This document shows positions 28,043 to 38,512 of a stretch of DNA of 64,000 nt, one piece after another. The DNA lies in the NCBI RefSeq assembly GCF_015767635.1, contig NZ_CP065230.1:1922001-1986000 (forward strand). The letters are read 5' to 3'. The translations under genes were made by a program, and so were the position numbers. The notes beneath the pieces were generated by a model. The model was not told where the DNA came from, did no database searches, and was given only the letters and a program-made list of their open reading frames with translations. The stretch's first letter is position 1. Every line of letters starts with the position of its first letter. The DNA is from Halomonas sp. A40-4. Lineage in GTDB: Bacteria > Pseudomonadota > Gammaproteobacteria > Pseudomonadales > Halomonadaceae.

Positions 28043-28690
28043 ATGTCTGACCCTATTGAGACGTTACTAGAGAACAATCGCGCCTGGGCGAAGCGCATGT
28101 GCGACGAAGACCCTGATTACTTTAAACGACTCTCCGAGCAGCAAAATCCTGATTATCTCTGGATTGGCTGTTCCGACAGCCGGGTGCCCGCCAATCAGAT
28201 CATTGCTTTGCCCCCTGGCGAGGTATTTGTCCATCGCAACGTCGCCAACCTGCTGCATCATACCGATATGAATGCACTTTCAGTGGTGCAATTTGCTGTG
28301 GATGTGCTCAAGGTCAGCCATATCATGGTGGTTGGGCATTACGGCTGCGGGGGAATCAAGGCAGCGGTAATGGGTGGCGAATGCGGCGTCGTCGACTATT
28401 GGCTACACTCGGTTCGCGAGCAATACAATCAACATCGTCGTTCGCTTGAACATCTCCCGCTTGACGAGCAAATTGACCGCATGTGTGAGCTGAATGTAAA
28501 AGCGCAAGTCAATAGCCTGTGTCGCACCAAGATCCTTCAACGTGCCTGGCAGCGTGGGCAGCAGATTTCGGTTCATGGTTGGGTCTATGGCTTGAGCGAT
28601 GGACACGTAAAAGACCTCAATTGCACCATCAACGGCCTTGAACAAGTCGAAACGTTATACCGCATTGACCGTCTTCAGACCGATGATTGA
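28043..28690 (+). CDS. can: Beta-class carbonic anhydrase
   Basis: A 215-residue zinc enzyme interconverting CO2 and bicarbonate for biosynthetic carboxylations. The zinc ligands and partner residues are C43 and D45-x-R47 in GCSDSRVPANQ, and the histidine and cysteine of VVGHYGCGGIKAA near 99-102. The C-terminal VHGWVYGLSDGHVKDL is also typical of the E. coli Can (YadF) subgroup. The start is ATG with GGAGAC upstream. It is divergent from gor and convergent with msrA, where a GC-rich hairpin separates them. Confidence 0.95.
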   Translation: MSDPIETLLENNRAWAKRMCDEDPDYFKRLSEQQNPDYLWIGCSDSRVPANQIIALPPGEVFVHRNVANLLHHTDMNALSVVQFAVDVLKVSHIMVVGHYGCGGIKAAVMGGECGVVDYWLHSVREQYNQHRRSLEHLPLDEQIDRMCELNVKAQVNSLCRTKILQRAWQRGQQISVHGWVYGLSDGHVKDLNCTINGLEQVETLYRIDRLQTDD

Positions 28691-28697
28691 CTGCCTC

Positions 28698-28722
28698 TCG
28701 CCCGCGGGTTCTGCGCGGGCGA
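28698..28722. terminator. GC-rich hairpin between can and msrA
   Basis: Arms TCGCCCGCG (28698-28706) and CGCGGGCGA (28714-28722) pair perfectly around a seven-base loop, eight bases after the can stop. No T-run follows on either strand, so it may be a weak terminator or an mRNA 3'-end stabiliser. Confidence 0.5.
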
Positions 28723-28739
28723 CAGTAACATCCAGCAGG

Positions 28740-29378
28740 TTATCCGATAGGGCAGCTGACACCCGTACCCTTGATGCCACAATAGCCATTGGGGTTTTTG
28801 TATAGATATTGCTGATGATACGCCTCAGCATAATAAAAAACGTCCAATGGCTTGATTTCAGTGGTGATATCGCCTTTTCCAGCGGCGTGAAGCGCCTCCT
28901 GGAATACCTTGGCACTTTCCTCGGCTGCCTGATGCTGCGCCGTTGTCGTCGTGTAAATCGCTGAGCGATACTGAGAGCCAACATCATTACCCTGGCGGTT
29001 TTTCTGGGTAGGGTCGTGCTGCTCCCAGAAAACATTCAGCAATGTTGCCAGTGAGACCTGGCTCGGGTCGTAAATAATTCGTACGGCCTCGGTATGGCCG
29101 GTACGCCCCGTGCAGGTTTCTTCATAAGTCGGGTTGGGTGTTTGCCCCCCGGCATAACCTGCCGCCGTCACATAGACCCCCGGCAAATCCCAGAAAAGAC
29201 GCTCCACGCCCCAGAAACAGCCCATGCCCACAACCAGTTCCTCAGTCTCTGAAGGAAAAGGCGGGTGCAGAGGGTGGCCGTTAACGGCATGGTGATCACT
29301 GGTCGCAATGGGTGTCTCGCGACCCGGCAGAGCGAGCTCCGCCTGGCGAGTGGCATTATGGGTGTCAAATATAGACAT
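28740..29378 (-). CDS. msrA: Peptide methionine sulfoxide reductase MsrA
   Basis: A 212-residue repair enzyme reducing methionine-S-sulfoxide. The catalytic cysteine is C54 in [12 protein letters not shown], followed by the family motifs AGYAGG and the substrate-pocket stretch [11 protein letters not shown]. Resolving cysteines are in [10 protein letters not shown] and SCPIG at the C terminus. The N-terminal 45 residues resemble those of the E. coli-type long MsrA. It begins ten bases after tamB on the same strand and is probably co-transcribed with tamAB, a recurrent neighbourhood in proteobacteria. Confidence 0.96.
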   Translation of the reverse strand: MSIFDTHNATRQAELALPGRETPIATSDHHAVNGHPLHPPFPSETEELVVGMGCFWGVERLFWDLPGVYVTAAGYAGGQTPNPTYEETCTGRTGHTEAVRIIYDPSQVSLATLLNVFWEQHDPTQKNRQGNDVGSQYRSAIYTTTTAQHQAAEESAKVFQEALHAAGKGDITTEIKPLDVFYYAEAYHQQYLYKNPNGYCGIKGTGVSCPIG

Positions 29379-29388
29379 GCTGCTTACC

Positions 29389-32300
29389 TCATTGCTGATC
29401 GAAAATAGTTGGGTTACCAGAACGACTGAAGGTGTAGATCAGATCGACTGCCTGATTGGCCCCGGAAACCGCCTGTACATAAAGGTTGCGCCACAAAGTG
29501 TAGCGTAACGTTAGTTCTGCAATGGGTGAAAAAATTCCCACCCCGTAGCTTATCCGGATATCGTCAGTCAGTTGTCCACTCAATGCCACCTGGCTATCTT
29601 CACCGGAACCTGCCGTATCCAGCGTCAAATCGTCGATGCCAAAGGCCTCGCCAATAGAGCCAACCGCCCCACCCGTGCGACCCAACGACATGCCAATCAG
29701 CGCGGTTGTTAAAGCGCTGTCGACACCACCGCCTGAAGCCTCCGGAGCTCGCCCTCTCAACACGTAGGAAAGCGCACGGCTCTCATTCATGGGGGGCTCG
29801 GAAAAAATGGCAATATTAGGCTGTTCAGCATTACCCGTTACACGAAGGCCGGCAATGACATCGTCTTGGGTCACATCCGGGTTGCGTATGGCCTCAAAGT
29901 CGAGAATGGGCAGCCCAGGTGGGCCACTGAACAGCAGTTGGCCGCGGCGAATGAGCAGGTCCTGGCCAAATGCCTGGAAGCGTCCGTCGATCAGGTTGAC
30001 CTCGCCAAATAGTTGTAGCGAACCGCTATCCTGACGAACTTCTAATGTACCTCCCAGCCGAGATTCCAGCCCATAAGCTGAAATCATCATGTCGCGACCT
30101 AACGTCAGGGTAATTAACACATCCAGCTCCATGCCATCACTGGCCAGCTCATCCGCCGCACTGGGGCCGTCTTCTCCACGTTCTGCCTGGCGGCGTGCCT
30201 CCTGGGCCGCCTGCCTATCCTGGCGCTCGGTAATAATCACTTCATCGGGGCTGGGTGAGATGGCAGACGACGGCAGGTCTCCCACTTCTAGCCGTGCCCA
30301 TGGCAAGTCAACATTGCCGCGGACTTGCAGTCGCTCGGGAGTGACCCGGATACGAATATCCGGGGCGGCTTCCAATCGCCCAAACTGCGGTAATACCACC
30401 AGTATGGGTGATTGGGTTGCGTTGAGGTCTACGCCCACTCGCCAGTCATCATCCGCTGGCCAGTTGGCATTCCCGTCAATATCAAGCTGGCCTCGCTCGG
30501 CTGCCAGGAACCCATCAATCGTCCCTTCTTCGCCCTCGAACGTTATGTTCACCTCGCCATCTTGTACATCGACAGGAATATCGGGGCCATTTACCTGGAT
30601 GCCAAGCAGCGCAAGCTCGCCCTGCAAGTCCGGCTGAGTGGTGGTGCCAGAAATATCGATGCGGCCATTCAAATCCCCCGCAAGCTGCTCAAGGGATACC
30701 ACCATGGGCCGATACGGAGCCAGTGATACGCCATTGGCTTCAAGCGAGCCGGACAGCTCCCCCGCGCCGAGTGGGTCCAAGACCGATAGCGCAAGTTCGA
30801 TATCCCCCGCCTCTTCAAGCGATAGCAGCACCCTGCCATCCGCCTCGGCCTGTGTGGCGGATACCTGAGTATCCAATGAGATACGCGGCAGCTCAACGGG
30901 CTGGCCATAATCATTAACCGCCGTGACTGCCAGTTCGCCTAGCACCTCGACATCGGCTTGCCAACGCTGGCCTCCCTGGCTCCATTGGGCGGCCAGGTCC
31001 GCGGTTGTATCACCATCGACCTGCCATGCTTCGGGTAACCAGGGTTCCAGCGCTTCGATAGGAATATCACGCACGCTAAGCGCCGCTTGCCCCTGGTCAG
31101 GCGATGCGACCGTCGGTTGGTCAGCGCATACCCGGCCACCCTGCTCGCGAACCAGGCAAAACGGCGTCAAACGGGCCTCACTGCTGGCGAGATTGAAAAC
31201 GATCTCAAGCGGATCTTCCAGTCGAATATCGCCTGCCTCGGTGTCAATTTCCAGCGGTGTCAGACGCGCCTTGTAGCGCTGAGCAGCCTGGTCGAACTGA
31301 CCACTGAGGCTGATCAAGGCGCGTTCCAAGGCGCCGTTCGGCTGACCATCCACATTGATCTCCAGTTGATGCGATGACAGGCGTCCATCCAGCATTAGAT
31401 TCGCTGCAGCCAGCGACTGACCGCCGGCAACCAGATTCTCGAGTGCCAATGAAACATCCAGTTGTGGATCTTCCAGCCCTTCCACATTAGCGTTCAGGCG
31501 CAACTGTTCAATGCGGTTTTGGGCAAACCGCAGCACGTCGCCGTTGAGCGTCGCTTGAAGCTGGGGTTGCTCCAGGCTACCCCGAGCTTCAATGTCGCCG
31601 CGGATCGTACCAGCAAGATCAGGGGAAAGCGTTTGCAGCTCGCGCAGATCAATATCGGCGTCCACGGCAAGCGCGTCAGGCTGAACCGAACCGCTCGCCG
31701 ACAAGCGATTCTCACCCTGACGAAAGCTCAAACGCTCAATGTTGGCCTGCAAGTCACTGTTGGCATCAAAGGCAGCATCAAGCTGCAGTGGGTAGTCACG
31801 CAGGTCACCGCTCAAGCTTAAATTCGGCACATCAACCAACCAACGTGTGTCCTGCTGACGAACGGTGAAAGCGAGTTCGCCGTCGATATCGCCTTCTAAC
31901 TGGTCAATAAACAAGGCGGGATCAAATTGCTCGAGCCCAACCCGGGCATTAACCGTCAGCGGCGACGTCCAGTCGACACGGCCTTCGCTTGTCAGTTGAC
32001 TATCGCCTGCGACGAGCGTCAATGGCTGCCAGATGAAATGTGCCGTATCGCCTTTTCCGTTCACCGTGATGTCGGTTTCGGGCAATCCAGGGCCCTGAGC
32101 CTTCAAACCCAGCTGTAGTTGATAAGCGTCGAGGTTACCGCTGGCCTCCAGGTCCATATCATTGATGACAAACCCCTCACTTGAAGAGGTTTCTTGAGGA
32201 TTTTCGTCAATCGCCGCATTGGCCGGCAGCGGCCATGTCAGCTCATTACTTTGCAGGTGCGCCTTAAAGGGGAGCACCGGGTCCAGGGCATTCACCTGGC

Positions 32301-33435
32301 CTTCCAATGACGCGTTAATGGCCCCTTCCGCGTCAAACTGTGCCGTCAAGTCGCTTAGATTTCCCGACAGATCCAGTGTGAATGCCTGACCCTTCAGTGC
32401 CGGTAACGGTTCCTCCAGAAACAGTGTGGTTTCAGCCCGTAATTCCAGCGGATAGTCGTCACGCAGTGCAACATTACCCGCCAGGTTAAACGTTGCATCG
32501 GCAGACGACACCGCGAAGTGTTCGATTACAATGTCATTACCCTGGGCTCCAACCCCGAGACTTAATCGTTCGACGAGATAGCTGAAGCGACCCGCCACCT
32601 CGATATCATTAACCGTCAGCGTAGCGAGGTGAATATCGACAGGCAGACGAACCTCGGGCAATTCGATGGGAGAGCGATCTGAGGCTACGGACTCAGTGGT
32701 CGCGCCAGTCGTTTCTGCAGGTGGATTTTGTAACGCGATCGAGGCATCAATAGCCGCAGCGGTTAACCCTATTTCACCCTCTGCTGGCGCCAGGCGTGCC
32801 CCCACTGACGGCGGCAAATAAAGCCGTGGGTTTTCCCAGTGCGTCGGGGCAATATCAACCTGTCCGGCGCTTGCACTTAACGAGGTGCGAAAAGAGGTCC
32901 AAGCGAACCGGGTCCCATCAGGTAGTTGCAGGGCGACATCATCCAGCACCAGTTCCCTGAGCTCGACGGGAAAGGGAAAACGGAATGGAGACGTGCCCTC
33001 TGAACCTGCCGCCTCTGCGGGGGCTTCTTCATCACCGCCGCCGCCAGACAGGCGAATATCAACGCCTTCCAGGCGTAGCGTATCCAGGCACAGCTTGCCG
33101 GACAGGACACAGTCATCCGCCCATGCAAGCTCAAGCTCGTCAATCCGAACCTCTGCGCCTGGGGCGTCAAGCCGGAAACCGCTAAGCCGGAACTCATCGA
33201 GTACACCGCCCACGTGTTCTTCGACGCTGAACCAGCCGCGATCCTGGCCCTGGGATAGCAATACGCCGGTTCCCCACGGTGACAGCGCGACCCCCAACAA
33301 TAGCGCTATGGCGCCAAACAGCCATAGTGGGAATAGCAACACCAGCCGCAGCATACTCCAGCACAGTAACCACAGGCGGTAGCGACGTGATAACGCTCGG
33401 CGACCAGTCGCAGGCGTTTGCTTAGCTTGAGACAC
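29389..33435 (-). CDS. tamB: TamB, inner-membrane partner of the translocation and assembly module
   Basis: A 1348-residue AsmA-like bridge protein. One N-terminal membrane helix (about residues 27-55) is followed by over a thousand residues of repetitive beta-strand sequence predicted to form a long hydrophobic groove. The last third is the DUF490/TamB domain, from [20 protein letters not shown] to the end, with LILYTFSR-like strands that contact TamA. It spans the periplasm and works with TamA in outer-membrane protein insertion and lipid transport. It is about 90 residues longer than the E. coli protein. The start lies nine bases after the tamA stop. Confidence 0.93.
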   Translation of the reverse strand: MSQAKQTPATGRRALSRRYRLWLLCWSMLRLVLLFPLWLFGAIALLLGVALSPWGTGVLLSQGQDRGWFSVEEHVGGVLDEFRLSGFRLDAPGAEVRIDELELAWADDCVLSGKLCLDTLRLEGVDIRLSGGGGDEEAPAEAAGSEGTSPFRFPFPVELRELVLDDVALQLPDGTRFAWTSFRTSLSASAGQVDIAPTHWENPRLYLPPSVGARLAPAEGEIGLTAAAIDASIALQNPPAETTGATTESVASDRSPIELPEVRLPVDIHLATLTVNDIEVAGRFSYLVERLSLGVGAQGNDIVIEHFAVSSADATFNLAGNVALRDDYPLELRAETTLFLEEPLPALKGQAFTLDLSGNLSDLTAQFDAEGAINASLEGQVNALDPVLPFKAHLQSNELTWPLPANAAIDENPQETSSSEGFVINDMDLEASGNLDAYQLQLGLKAQGPGLPETDITVNGKGDTAHFIWQPLTLVAGDSQLTSEGRVDWTSPLTVNARVGLEQFDPALFIDQLEGDIDGELAFTVRQQDTRWLVDVPNLSLSGDLRDYPLQLDAAFDANSDLQANIERLSFRQGENRLSASGSVQPDALAVDADIDLRELQTLSPDLAGTIRGDIEARGSLEQPQLQATLNGDVLRFAQNRIEQLRLNANVEGLEDPQLDVSLALENLVAGGQSLAAANLMLDGRLSSHQLEINVDGQPNGALERALISLSGQFDQAAQRYKARLTPLEIDTEAGDIRLEDPLEIVFNLASSEARLTPFCLVREQGGRVCADQPTVASPDQGQAALSVRDIPIEALEPWLPEAWQVDGDTTADLAAQWSQGGQRWQADVEVLGELAVTAVNDYGQPVELPRISLDTQVSATQAEADGRVLLSLEEAGDIELALSVLDPLGAGELSGSLEANGVSLAPYRPMVVSLEQLAGDLNGRIDISGTTTQPDLQGELALLGIQVNGPDIPVDVQDGEVNITFEGEEGTIDGFLAAERGQLDIDGNANWPADDDWRVGVDLNATQSPILVVLPQFGRLEAAPDIRIRVTPERLQVRGNVDLPWARLEVGDLPSSAISPSPDEVIITERQDRQAAQEARRQAERGEDGPSAADELASDGMELDVLITLTLGRDMMISAYGLESRLGGTLEVRQDSGSLQLFGEVNLIDGRFQAFGQDLLIRRGQLLFSGPPGLPILDFEAIRNPDVTQDDVIAGLRVTGNAEQPNIAIFSEPPMNESRALSYVLRGRAPEASGGGVDSALTTALIGMSLGRTGGAVGSIGEAFGIDDLTLDTAGSGEDSQVALSGQLTDDIRISYGVGIFSPIAELTLRYTLWRNLYVQAVSGANQAVDLIYTFSRSGNPTIFDQQ

Positions 33436-33444
33436 ATCGCTCTC

Positions 33445-35301
33445 CTAGAATTCGGGTCCAATCGAAAAGTGCAAACGCCAGTTATCGTCGGCGTCGTCAA
33501 AAGGATGCGCCACGTCCAAGCGAATAGGGCCAACCGGGGACACCCACCTAACTCCTAAGCCCGCGCTTTTTTTCAGATCAGCGGGGCCCCAGTTGTCAAA
33601 GGCATCCCCGGCATCGATAAAGGCGGCTCCCCACCATGCACCGGTCACGCGGCGCTGGTACTCGAGGCTGGAGGTAAGTTTTTGCTGGCCACCACGCAGT
33701 TTGCCTTCATCGTTACGGGGCGAGAGTCCTTCGTAGGAATAACCGCGTACGCTGCGATCGCCGCCGACAAAGAACCGCAGGGACGGGGGAATCTTATCGA
33801 AATTTTGGGTCTCGATGGCCCCGACACTGACGCGTGCCAAAAAGCGGTTATCATCGCCGTAGGTGCGAATCCATTCGGTGTCACCCGTTAGGCGTAAAAA
33901 CTGGGCGTCCGATCCCCAGACCGGATCAGAGTACTCCACCGAAAACTGCTGGCGGTCCCCCCACAGAGGAAAGCGCTGTGGCCTGGTGCGCGTACGTGAC
34001 CATTGAATGCCGGGGTAGAATAACCACACTTGATCGGCCTCCCCCCCTTGGTTGAAATCCTCATAGGTCGTTCGAAAGTACAGCGACTGTACCCAGTCAT
34101 TGTCGAACTCCCAGCGCCGAGCGATTTCAACGGTACCTTCCAGCGAGTCGGTATCGCTGTCATCGACGTTGCGGACACCGTATTGAAGGCGATAGCTATC
34201 ACGCAGCGGGTCTTCGAGGGGAACGTCGTAGACGCCGGTAAAGCGCTGCTCAGGCGCTGACAGGTAGAGATCGTGATCCAGGCTATGGCCATAGCGGTTG
34301 ATCCATGGCTGGTCCCAGCCGAACCGTAACCGTGCGCCTACGTCAGTGGCGAAGCCTATGCCTGTTTCAAACTGGTGCCGATTGGCAGGCTCTACACTGA
34401 CATCGATGGGCAGGGCTGTGTCGTCGGTTTGTTGCGTGCTCAACGCGCTGACAAGTGCGGCACTGGTAATCCTTGGCCGCTCAGGCTGCGATTCGGTTGC
34501 CGATACCCACCATGGGTCACCACCACCAGGTGGGGCGAGTGTCAGTTCTTGGGCAGTTTCCAGGCGTGGCTTGACGGATACTGAGCTAAACCATCCGGTC
34601 TCGGCAAGACGTTGGTTAAAACGCGCAAGGGATTCAGCCAAATAAGGTTCATTCACCTGGTACGTGCGCATCTGCTGCAGACGTTCGGGTTGAATGTGGC
34701 TCCCAGTGATCATCGTCTTGCCAAACCGGTAACGCGGGCCACTGTCAAAATCCATATACAGCCGGGCACTTTGCAAGTAGGGGCGAACTTCCATTCGACG
34801 CTCAGTAAATCCCCAGTCGAAGTAGCCTCGTTCAATCGCCAAACCGGAAAACTCACCCCGCAGTCGATCCCAGGGCGCGTGGCGCAGGGTATCTCCCACT
34901 TTCAAGGGGAATCCCGCCAACGCCTCATTGAATGGCTCATCCTGAGCGGCGTCACCGAGTATGTTGATATCCAGTGTTTCGATGGTGACCTGGGGGCCTG
35001 GCTCAATGGTCAGGTGTGGATTACCCTCCGCTGGTAAGTCGATGGAAATATCGGGTTCATAATAACCGTAAACGCGCATCGCTTCCTGGGTGCGTTGGCG
35101 GATTTCACCCACCAGACGGCTTTCGGTGTACTCGTCTCCTTCGAGATTCTGCAGATAGGCGCGAATATTGCCCTCTACCTCATCTTCCACACCTTCAAGC
35201 GTCGCGCTCAGTGCCCATACGGCGGGTGCAGCCATCCCCAGCGGCAATGTTACCAAGTGTGCGATGACCGCTGCTGAAAGCCACTGCCGTTGTCTTCCCA
35301 T
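33445..35301 (-). CDS. tamA: TamA, outer-membrane Omp85-family protein
   Basis: A 618-residue outer-membrane protein: signal peptide to about residue 31 (cleavage near VWALSA), three POTRA-type domains (about 33-280), and a 16-stranded Omp85 barrel. Barrel hallmarks include GGDRSVRGYSYEGLSPRN, the conserved loop-6 V/IRGY motif, and GPIRLDVAHPFDD near the end. The last residue is phenylalanine, the usual outer-membrane protein signal. With TamB it forms the TAM complex. A leftward operon tamA-tamB-msrA is indicated by gaps of nine and ten bases. Confidence 0.94.
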   Translation of the reverse strand: MGRQRQWLSAAVIAHLVTLPLGMAAPAVWALSATLEGVEDEVEGNIRAYLQNLEGDEYTESRLVGEIRQRTQEAMRVYGYYEPDISIDLPAEGNPHLTIEPGPQVTIETLDINILGDAAQDEPFNEALAGFPLKVGDTLRHAPWDRLRGEFSGLAIERGYFDWGFTERRMEVRPYLQSARLYMDFDSGPRYRFGKTMITGSHIQPERLQQMRTYQVNEPYLAESLARFNQRLAETGWFSSVSVKPRLETAQELTLAPPGGGDPWWVSATESQPERPRITSAALVSALSTQQTDDTALPIDVSVEPANRHQFETGIGFATDVGARLRFGWDQPWINRYGHSLDHDLYLSAPEQRFTGVYDVPLEDPLRDSYRLQYGVRNVDDSDTDSLEGTVEIARRWEFDNDWVQSLYFRTTYEDFNQGGEADQVWLFYPGIQWSRTRTRPQRFPLWGDRQQFSVEYSDPVWGSDAQFLRLTGDTEWIRTYGDDNRFLARVSVGAIETQNFDKIPPSLRFFVGGDRSVRGYSYEGLSPRNDEGKLRGGQQKLTSSLEYQRRVTGAWWGAAFIDAGDAFDNWGPADLKKSAGLGVRWVSPVGPIRLDVAHPFDDADDNWRLHFSIGPEF

Positions 35302-35354
35302 ACATTTTCCCTAACCTAATCATCGGCGTGCTGCCTTTCAGCAGGTCGTGTCAA

Positions 35355-36170
35355 TTAACGCAACATTTCAAGTTGTGCACTGAATGCCAGTTGCGCTTGG
35401 CGAACCTGGCGTAAATCGTTTTCGAGTTCATCCAGTCGCTGTGACAATCGACTCTCTAGTGTTTCGTTGTCGCTCTTTGCACTCTCTAGCTCACTTAGCG
35501 ATGCTTCAAAGCGTGACCATTTCTCTTGTCGCTCGGCGTCGCGGGCACTGAGGCGTTCGTCAATATCGTTCGCCAAAGCGGCCACTGACGTCTCCAACGC
35601 TTCCAACTCTTCGCGGCTTTGAGCCTCTACATGAGCGATTTCCTCGGTTAACGATCTACGCCCCGATGTCCCAGCTTCTTCCAACGCATCCAGCGACGTG
35701 TGTATGGCGGCAAGCTGGCTATCGCGAAGAGCCGCTCGCTCGCGCTGTTCCTCCAGTCGCTCAAGCAATGGATCAATGGTGTCACTGGCAACAGTGCTTT
35801 CATTTTCGGTAAGTACGTCGTAAAGCTCATTACGAGTATCCGTTAGCGCTATCGACAATTGTTCCTGCTCTTGGAACAAGGTACTCATCTGAGCTTGGAC
35901 AAAGGTTAACGTATCTTGTACATCACTGTCACCCGAGTCTAGTCTAGCGTGCATGTTCGATACCTCACCACTGACCCGCTGCAACTCCTTCTGAAGCCGC
36001 TCGCGCTCGAGGTACAGACCAATCGCGGCCGCCACCAACAGGCCAATCAACAAAAACATGCACAGCCAAAGCGGCCATAGCGAAGGCCCCTTACGATGCT
36101 TGACATGCTGCGATGCAATACTCTGATCGGCATCCGGTACAATGCGCGAAGATGGGGCTCTATCGGACAT
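35355..36170 (-). CDS. Single-pass membrane protein with long coiled coil, unknown function
   Basis: I do not recognise a named family. The 271-residue protein has a basic, proline-containing N terminus, one membrane helix at about residues 32-53 (SLWPLWLCMFLLIGLLVAA), then about 210 residues of acidic heptad-repeat sequence ending in FSAQLEMLR. Topology should be type II with the coiled coil in the periplasm. General shape resembles HemX-like or TolA-like anchors but no motif supports either. It starts nine bases after the UDP-glucose-dehydrogenase-like gene on the same strand, so it is in the galU operon; tamA follows 53 bases downstream. Confidence 0.8.
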   Translation of the reverse strand: MSDRAPSSRIVPDADQSIASQHVKHRKGPSLWPLWLCMFLLIGLLVAAAIGLYLERERLQKELQRVSGEVSNMHARLDSGDSDVQDTLTFVQAQMSTLFQEQEQLSIALTDTRNELYDVLTENESTVASDTIDPLLERLEEQRERAALRDSQLAAIHTSLDALEEAGTSGRRSLTEEIAHVEAQSREELEALETSVAALANDIDERLSARDAERQEKWSRFEASLSELESAKSDNETLESRLSQRLDELENDLRQVRQAQLAFSAQLEMLR

Positions 36171-36179
36171 GCAGTTTCC

Positions 36180-37472
36180 TCACAACGACGTTGGATCGGC
36201 GCGCCGACCTATTCCTCGATACTGTAACCCACAGCTGGCCACAAATTCAGGATCATAAATATTTCGGCCGTCCAGTATCAGCTTATCGCCAAGCTGTGAA
36301 GCCAAGTGTTTCCAGTCTGGATTCCAGTAGATTTTCCATTCTGTTACCAACATTAACGCATCGGCATCTTCACAGGCATCGTACGGGTTATCGACAAAGG
36401 TAACCAAATCATTCCTTGGGCCAACGGCCGCCATTAATGCAGGCGTGGCCGCAGGGTCGTGAAGCTTGACGTGAACCCCTTGCGCCCAGAGGGCGTTCAA
36501 TAACGTCAGTACCGGCGCATGATCAATACGTGCTGTGCCTGGCTTAAAAGCGGCTCCCCAGATGGCAATCGTCTTCCCTTCAAGCGCGCCGCCGTAGTAG
36601 GACCATAGCTTTCTGAATAATGTCTCTTTCTTCTGTTCATTGATATCCAGCACGTGTTCAAGCAATGCAGACTGTCGCCCGCTGGCGACCTGCACGTCGG
36701 CAAGCCTCATCAAATCCCGCGAGAAGCTTGGCCCGCCAAACCCACAGCCTGGATAAAGGTATTCATACCCGATACGTGAATCGGCCCCCATTCCCTGCCT
36801 TACATGCTCGACATCAACGCCCAGGGTATCTGCCAGCCCCGCAATTTCGTTCATGTAGCTGATGCGCGTCGCCAACATGCCGTTAATGGCCAGCTTGGTT
36901 AACTCAGCGGCACGCGTGGGCATCACCTGAAAAGCATCACGGCGTCGATTGAAGGCTCTCAGTAACTCTCTTAGCTTTTGCTCGGCCAGTTGATCATCAC
37001 AACCCAATAGCCAACGGCCAGGGCGTGTAAACGACGCCCAGGCTCGCCCTTCTTCCAGCGTATCTGGCAAGGCAACGCCCACAGCGCACTCCCCTGTCAG
37101 GCGCTGTAACCGTTCGGTATCACCGACCGGGAAGGTCGAGTTATTGACCAGTATGCTATCGGTCTGCCATCTCAGCGCGGGGTGCTGCAGCAAAGCGGCT
37201 GCCGACTCGCGCTGTGATGGTGAGAGTGCTAACCACAGCACATCGACAGCCAGATGCGTTTCCGGCTGGGCGATAACCGTTAAAGCGCCACTCTCCAGAG
37301 CTTGCTGTATCTGCTCAACGAGTTGTGGTTCGCGGCGTAGCCAATCCTCGTTGAGTAGCGTCGACCACGGTGTATCTCCATGGGGAAGCCATGCCACCAC
37401 ATGGCCCACAGAGGACAAGGCCGCCACCGCGGTTGCGGTGCTTAATTCACTACCGTACAGGAGCACCCGCAT
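36180..37472 (-). CDS. UDP-glucose 6-dehydrogenase-like protein with altered active site
   Basis: A 430-residue protein aligning over its length with nucleotide-sugar dehydrogenases: STFPVGDTERL, KLAINGMLATRISYMNEIAGL (keeping K193 and N197), GADSRIGYEYLYPG, and the C-terminal UDP-binding half (IWGAAFKPGTARIDHAP). Several key positions differ. The N-terminal NAD loop reads GSELST instead of GxGxxG; the family GGSCFPKD is GGPSFSRD, so serine 249 replaces the catalytic cysteine while the aspartate remains; and PEFLREG reads PDTLEEG. An active Ugd would oxidise UDP-glucose to UDP-glucuronate. This one may be inactive, regulatory or changed in specificity. Three bases separate it from galU. Confidence 0.85.
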   Translation of the reverse strand: MRVLLYGSELSTATAVAALSSVGHVVAWLPHGDTPWSTLLNEDWLRREPQLVEQIQQALESGALTVIAQPETHLAVDVLWLALSPSQRESAAALLQHPALRWQTDSILVNNSTFPVGDTERLQRLTGECAVGVALPDTLEEGRAWASFTRPGRWLLGCDDQLAEQKLRELLRAFNRRRDAFQVMPTRAAELTKLAINGMLATRISYMNEIAGLADTLGVDVEHVRQGMGADSRIGYEYLYPGCGFGGPSFSRDLMRLADVQVASGRQSALLEHVLDINEQKKETLFRKLWSYYGGALEGKTIAIWGAAFKPGTARIDHAPVLTLLNALWAQGVHVKLHDPAATPALMAAVGPRNDLVTFVDNPYDACEDADALMLVTEWKIYWNPDWKHLASQLGDKLILDGRNIYDPEFVASCGLQYRGIGRRADPTSL

Positions 37473-37475
37473 CGA

Positions 37476-38366
37476 TTAGGCTCCCTGATGGTAGCGCGCG
37501 AGCAATGCTTTAAACTCATCACCCAAGTCAGGGTGCCTGCGTGCATAGGCCAGCGTTGCCTCCAGGTATCCCAGTGGTTGTCCGCAATCGTACGTCGTCC
37601 CTTGCATACGATAGGCCTGAACGCCCTGCTGCTCACGAAGCGTTTCAATGGCATCGGTGAGCTGAATTTCCCCACCAGCGCCGGGTGGCGTCTTGGCAAG
37701 AATAGGAAAAATCGCGGCGGGCAAGGCATAGCGGCCGATGACCGCCAGATTCGAGGGAGCCTGGTCACGCGCCGGCTTCTCAACCATGCCAACCAGGTCG
37801 GCAGAGCTGGCGGGAGCCGGCACATCACCTGCGGGGGCAACAATGCCGTATTTTTCCACAAGCTCCCACTTGACTTCCTCGACCATCAGCTGAGCGGTAC
37901 CCTGCTGGTCGTAAGCCTCGAGCATTCCTTGCAGATCGCTGCGCGGGGTGTCGCTGTTGTCCACCAACACATCCGGCAATAGCACGGCAAAGGGTTCATC
38001 GTCGCCAATAACTGGCTGTGCGCAAAGTATGGCATGTCCCAGTCCCAAGGGCTCACCCTGGCGTATACTGATGATATTGACGTCATCAGGCACCATTTCC
38101 CTGAGCGAGGCCAACAGATCATGCTTCCCCTTTGCTTCCAGGCTCGCCTCTAATTCAGCATGGGTGTCGAAATGGTTTTCGATGGCGCCCTTATTACTGC
38201 TGGTGACAAACACGATATCGCGAATACCTGCGGCAATTGCCTCCTCGACCACGTATTGAATGACTGGCCGATCCACAATGGTGATCATTTCCTTGGGAAT
38301 GGCTTTGGAAGCGGGCAGGCAGCGGGTACCGAATCCCGCAACAGGCAATACAGCCTTACGAATCAT
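37476..38366 (-). CDS. galU: UTP--glucose-1-phosphate uridylyltransferase
   Basis: A 296-residue nucleotidyltransferase producing UDP-glucose for envelope polysaccharides. The nucleotide-binding motif AVLPVAGFGTRCLPASKAIPKEM opens the protein, with the lysines typical of GalU; LPDVLVDN and VEKPARDQAPSNLAVIGRYALP are the metal and sugar-binding segments. ATG 38366 is at the expected place. It is the first gene of a leftward unit with the dehydrogenase-like gene and the coiled-coil gene, and is divergent from ubiG across 146 bases that should hold both promoters. Confidence 0.96.
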   Translation of the reverse strand: MIRKAVLPVAGFGTRCLPASKAIPKEMITIVDRPVIQYVVEEAIAAGIRDIVFVTSSNKGAIENHFDTHAELEASLEAKGKHDLLASLREMVPDDVNIISIRQGEPLGLGHAILCAQPVIGDDEPFAVLLPDVLVDNSDTPRSDLQGMLEAYDQQGTAQLMVEEVKWELVEKYGIVAPAGDVPAPASSADLVGMVEKPARDQAPSNLAVIGRYALPAAIFPILAKTPPGAGGEIQLTDAIETLREQQGVQAYRMQGTTYDCGQPLGYLEATLAYARRHPDLGDEFKALLARYHQGA

Positions 38367-38512
38367 AAGAGGTCCTTTTCATGCGTTCCGGCTCAGGAGT
38401 GGTTAGAATGCCTATCATACTGAACGCGCGTTGGGTTTCCAGTTCGCCGTTACACTGCAAGTATCAGGCCACGGTCTTTCCCATGCTTGCTCAATGTTGA
38501 TGGAGTCAAAAC

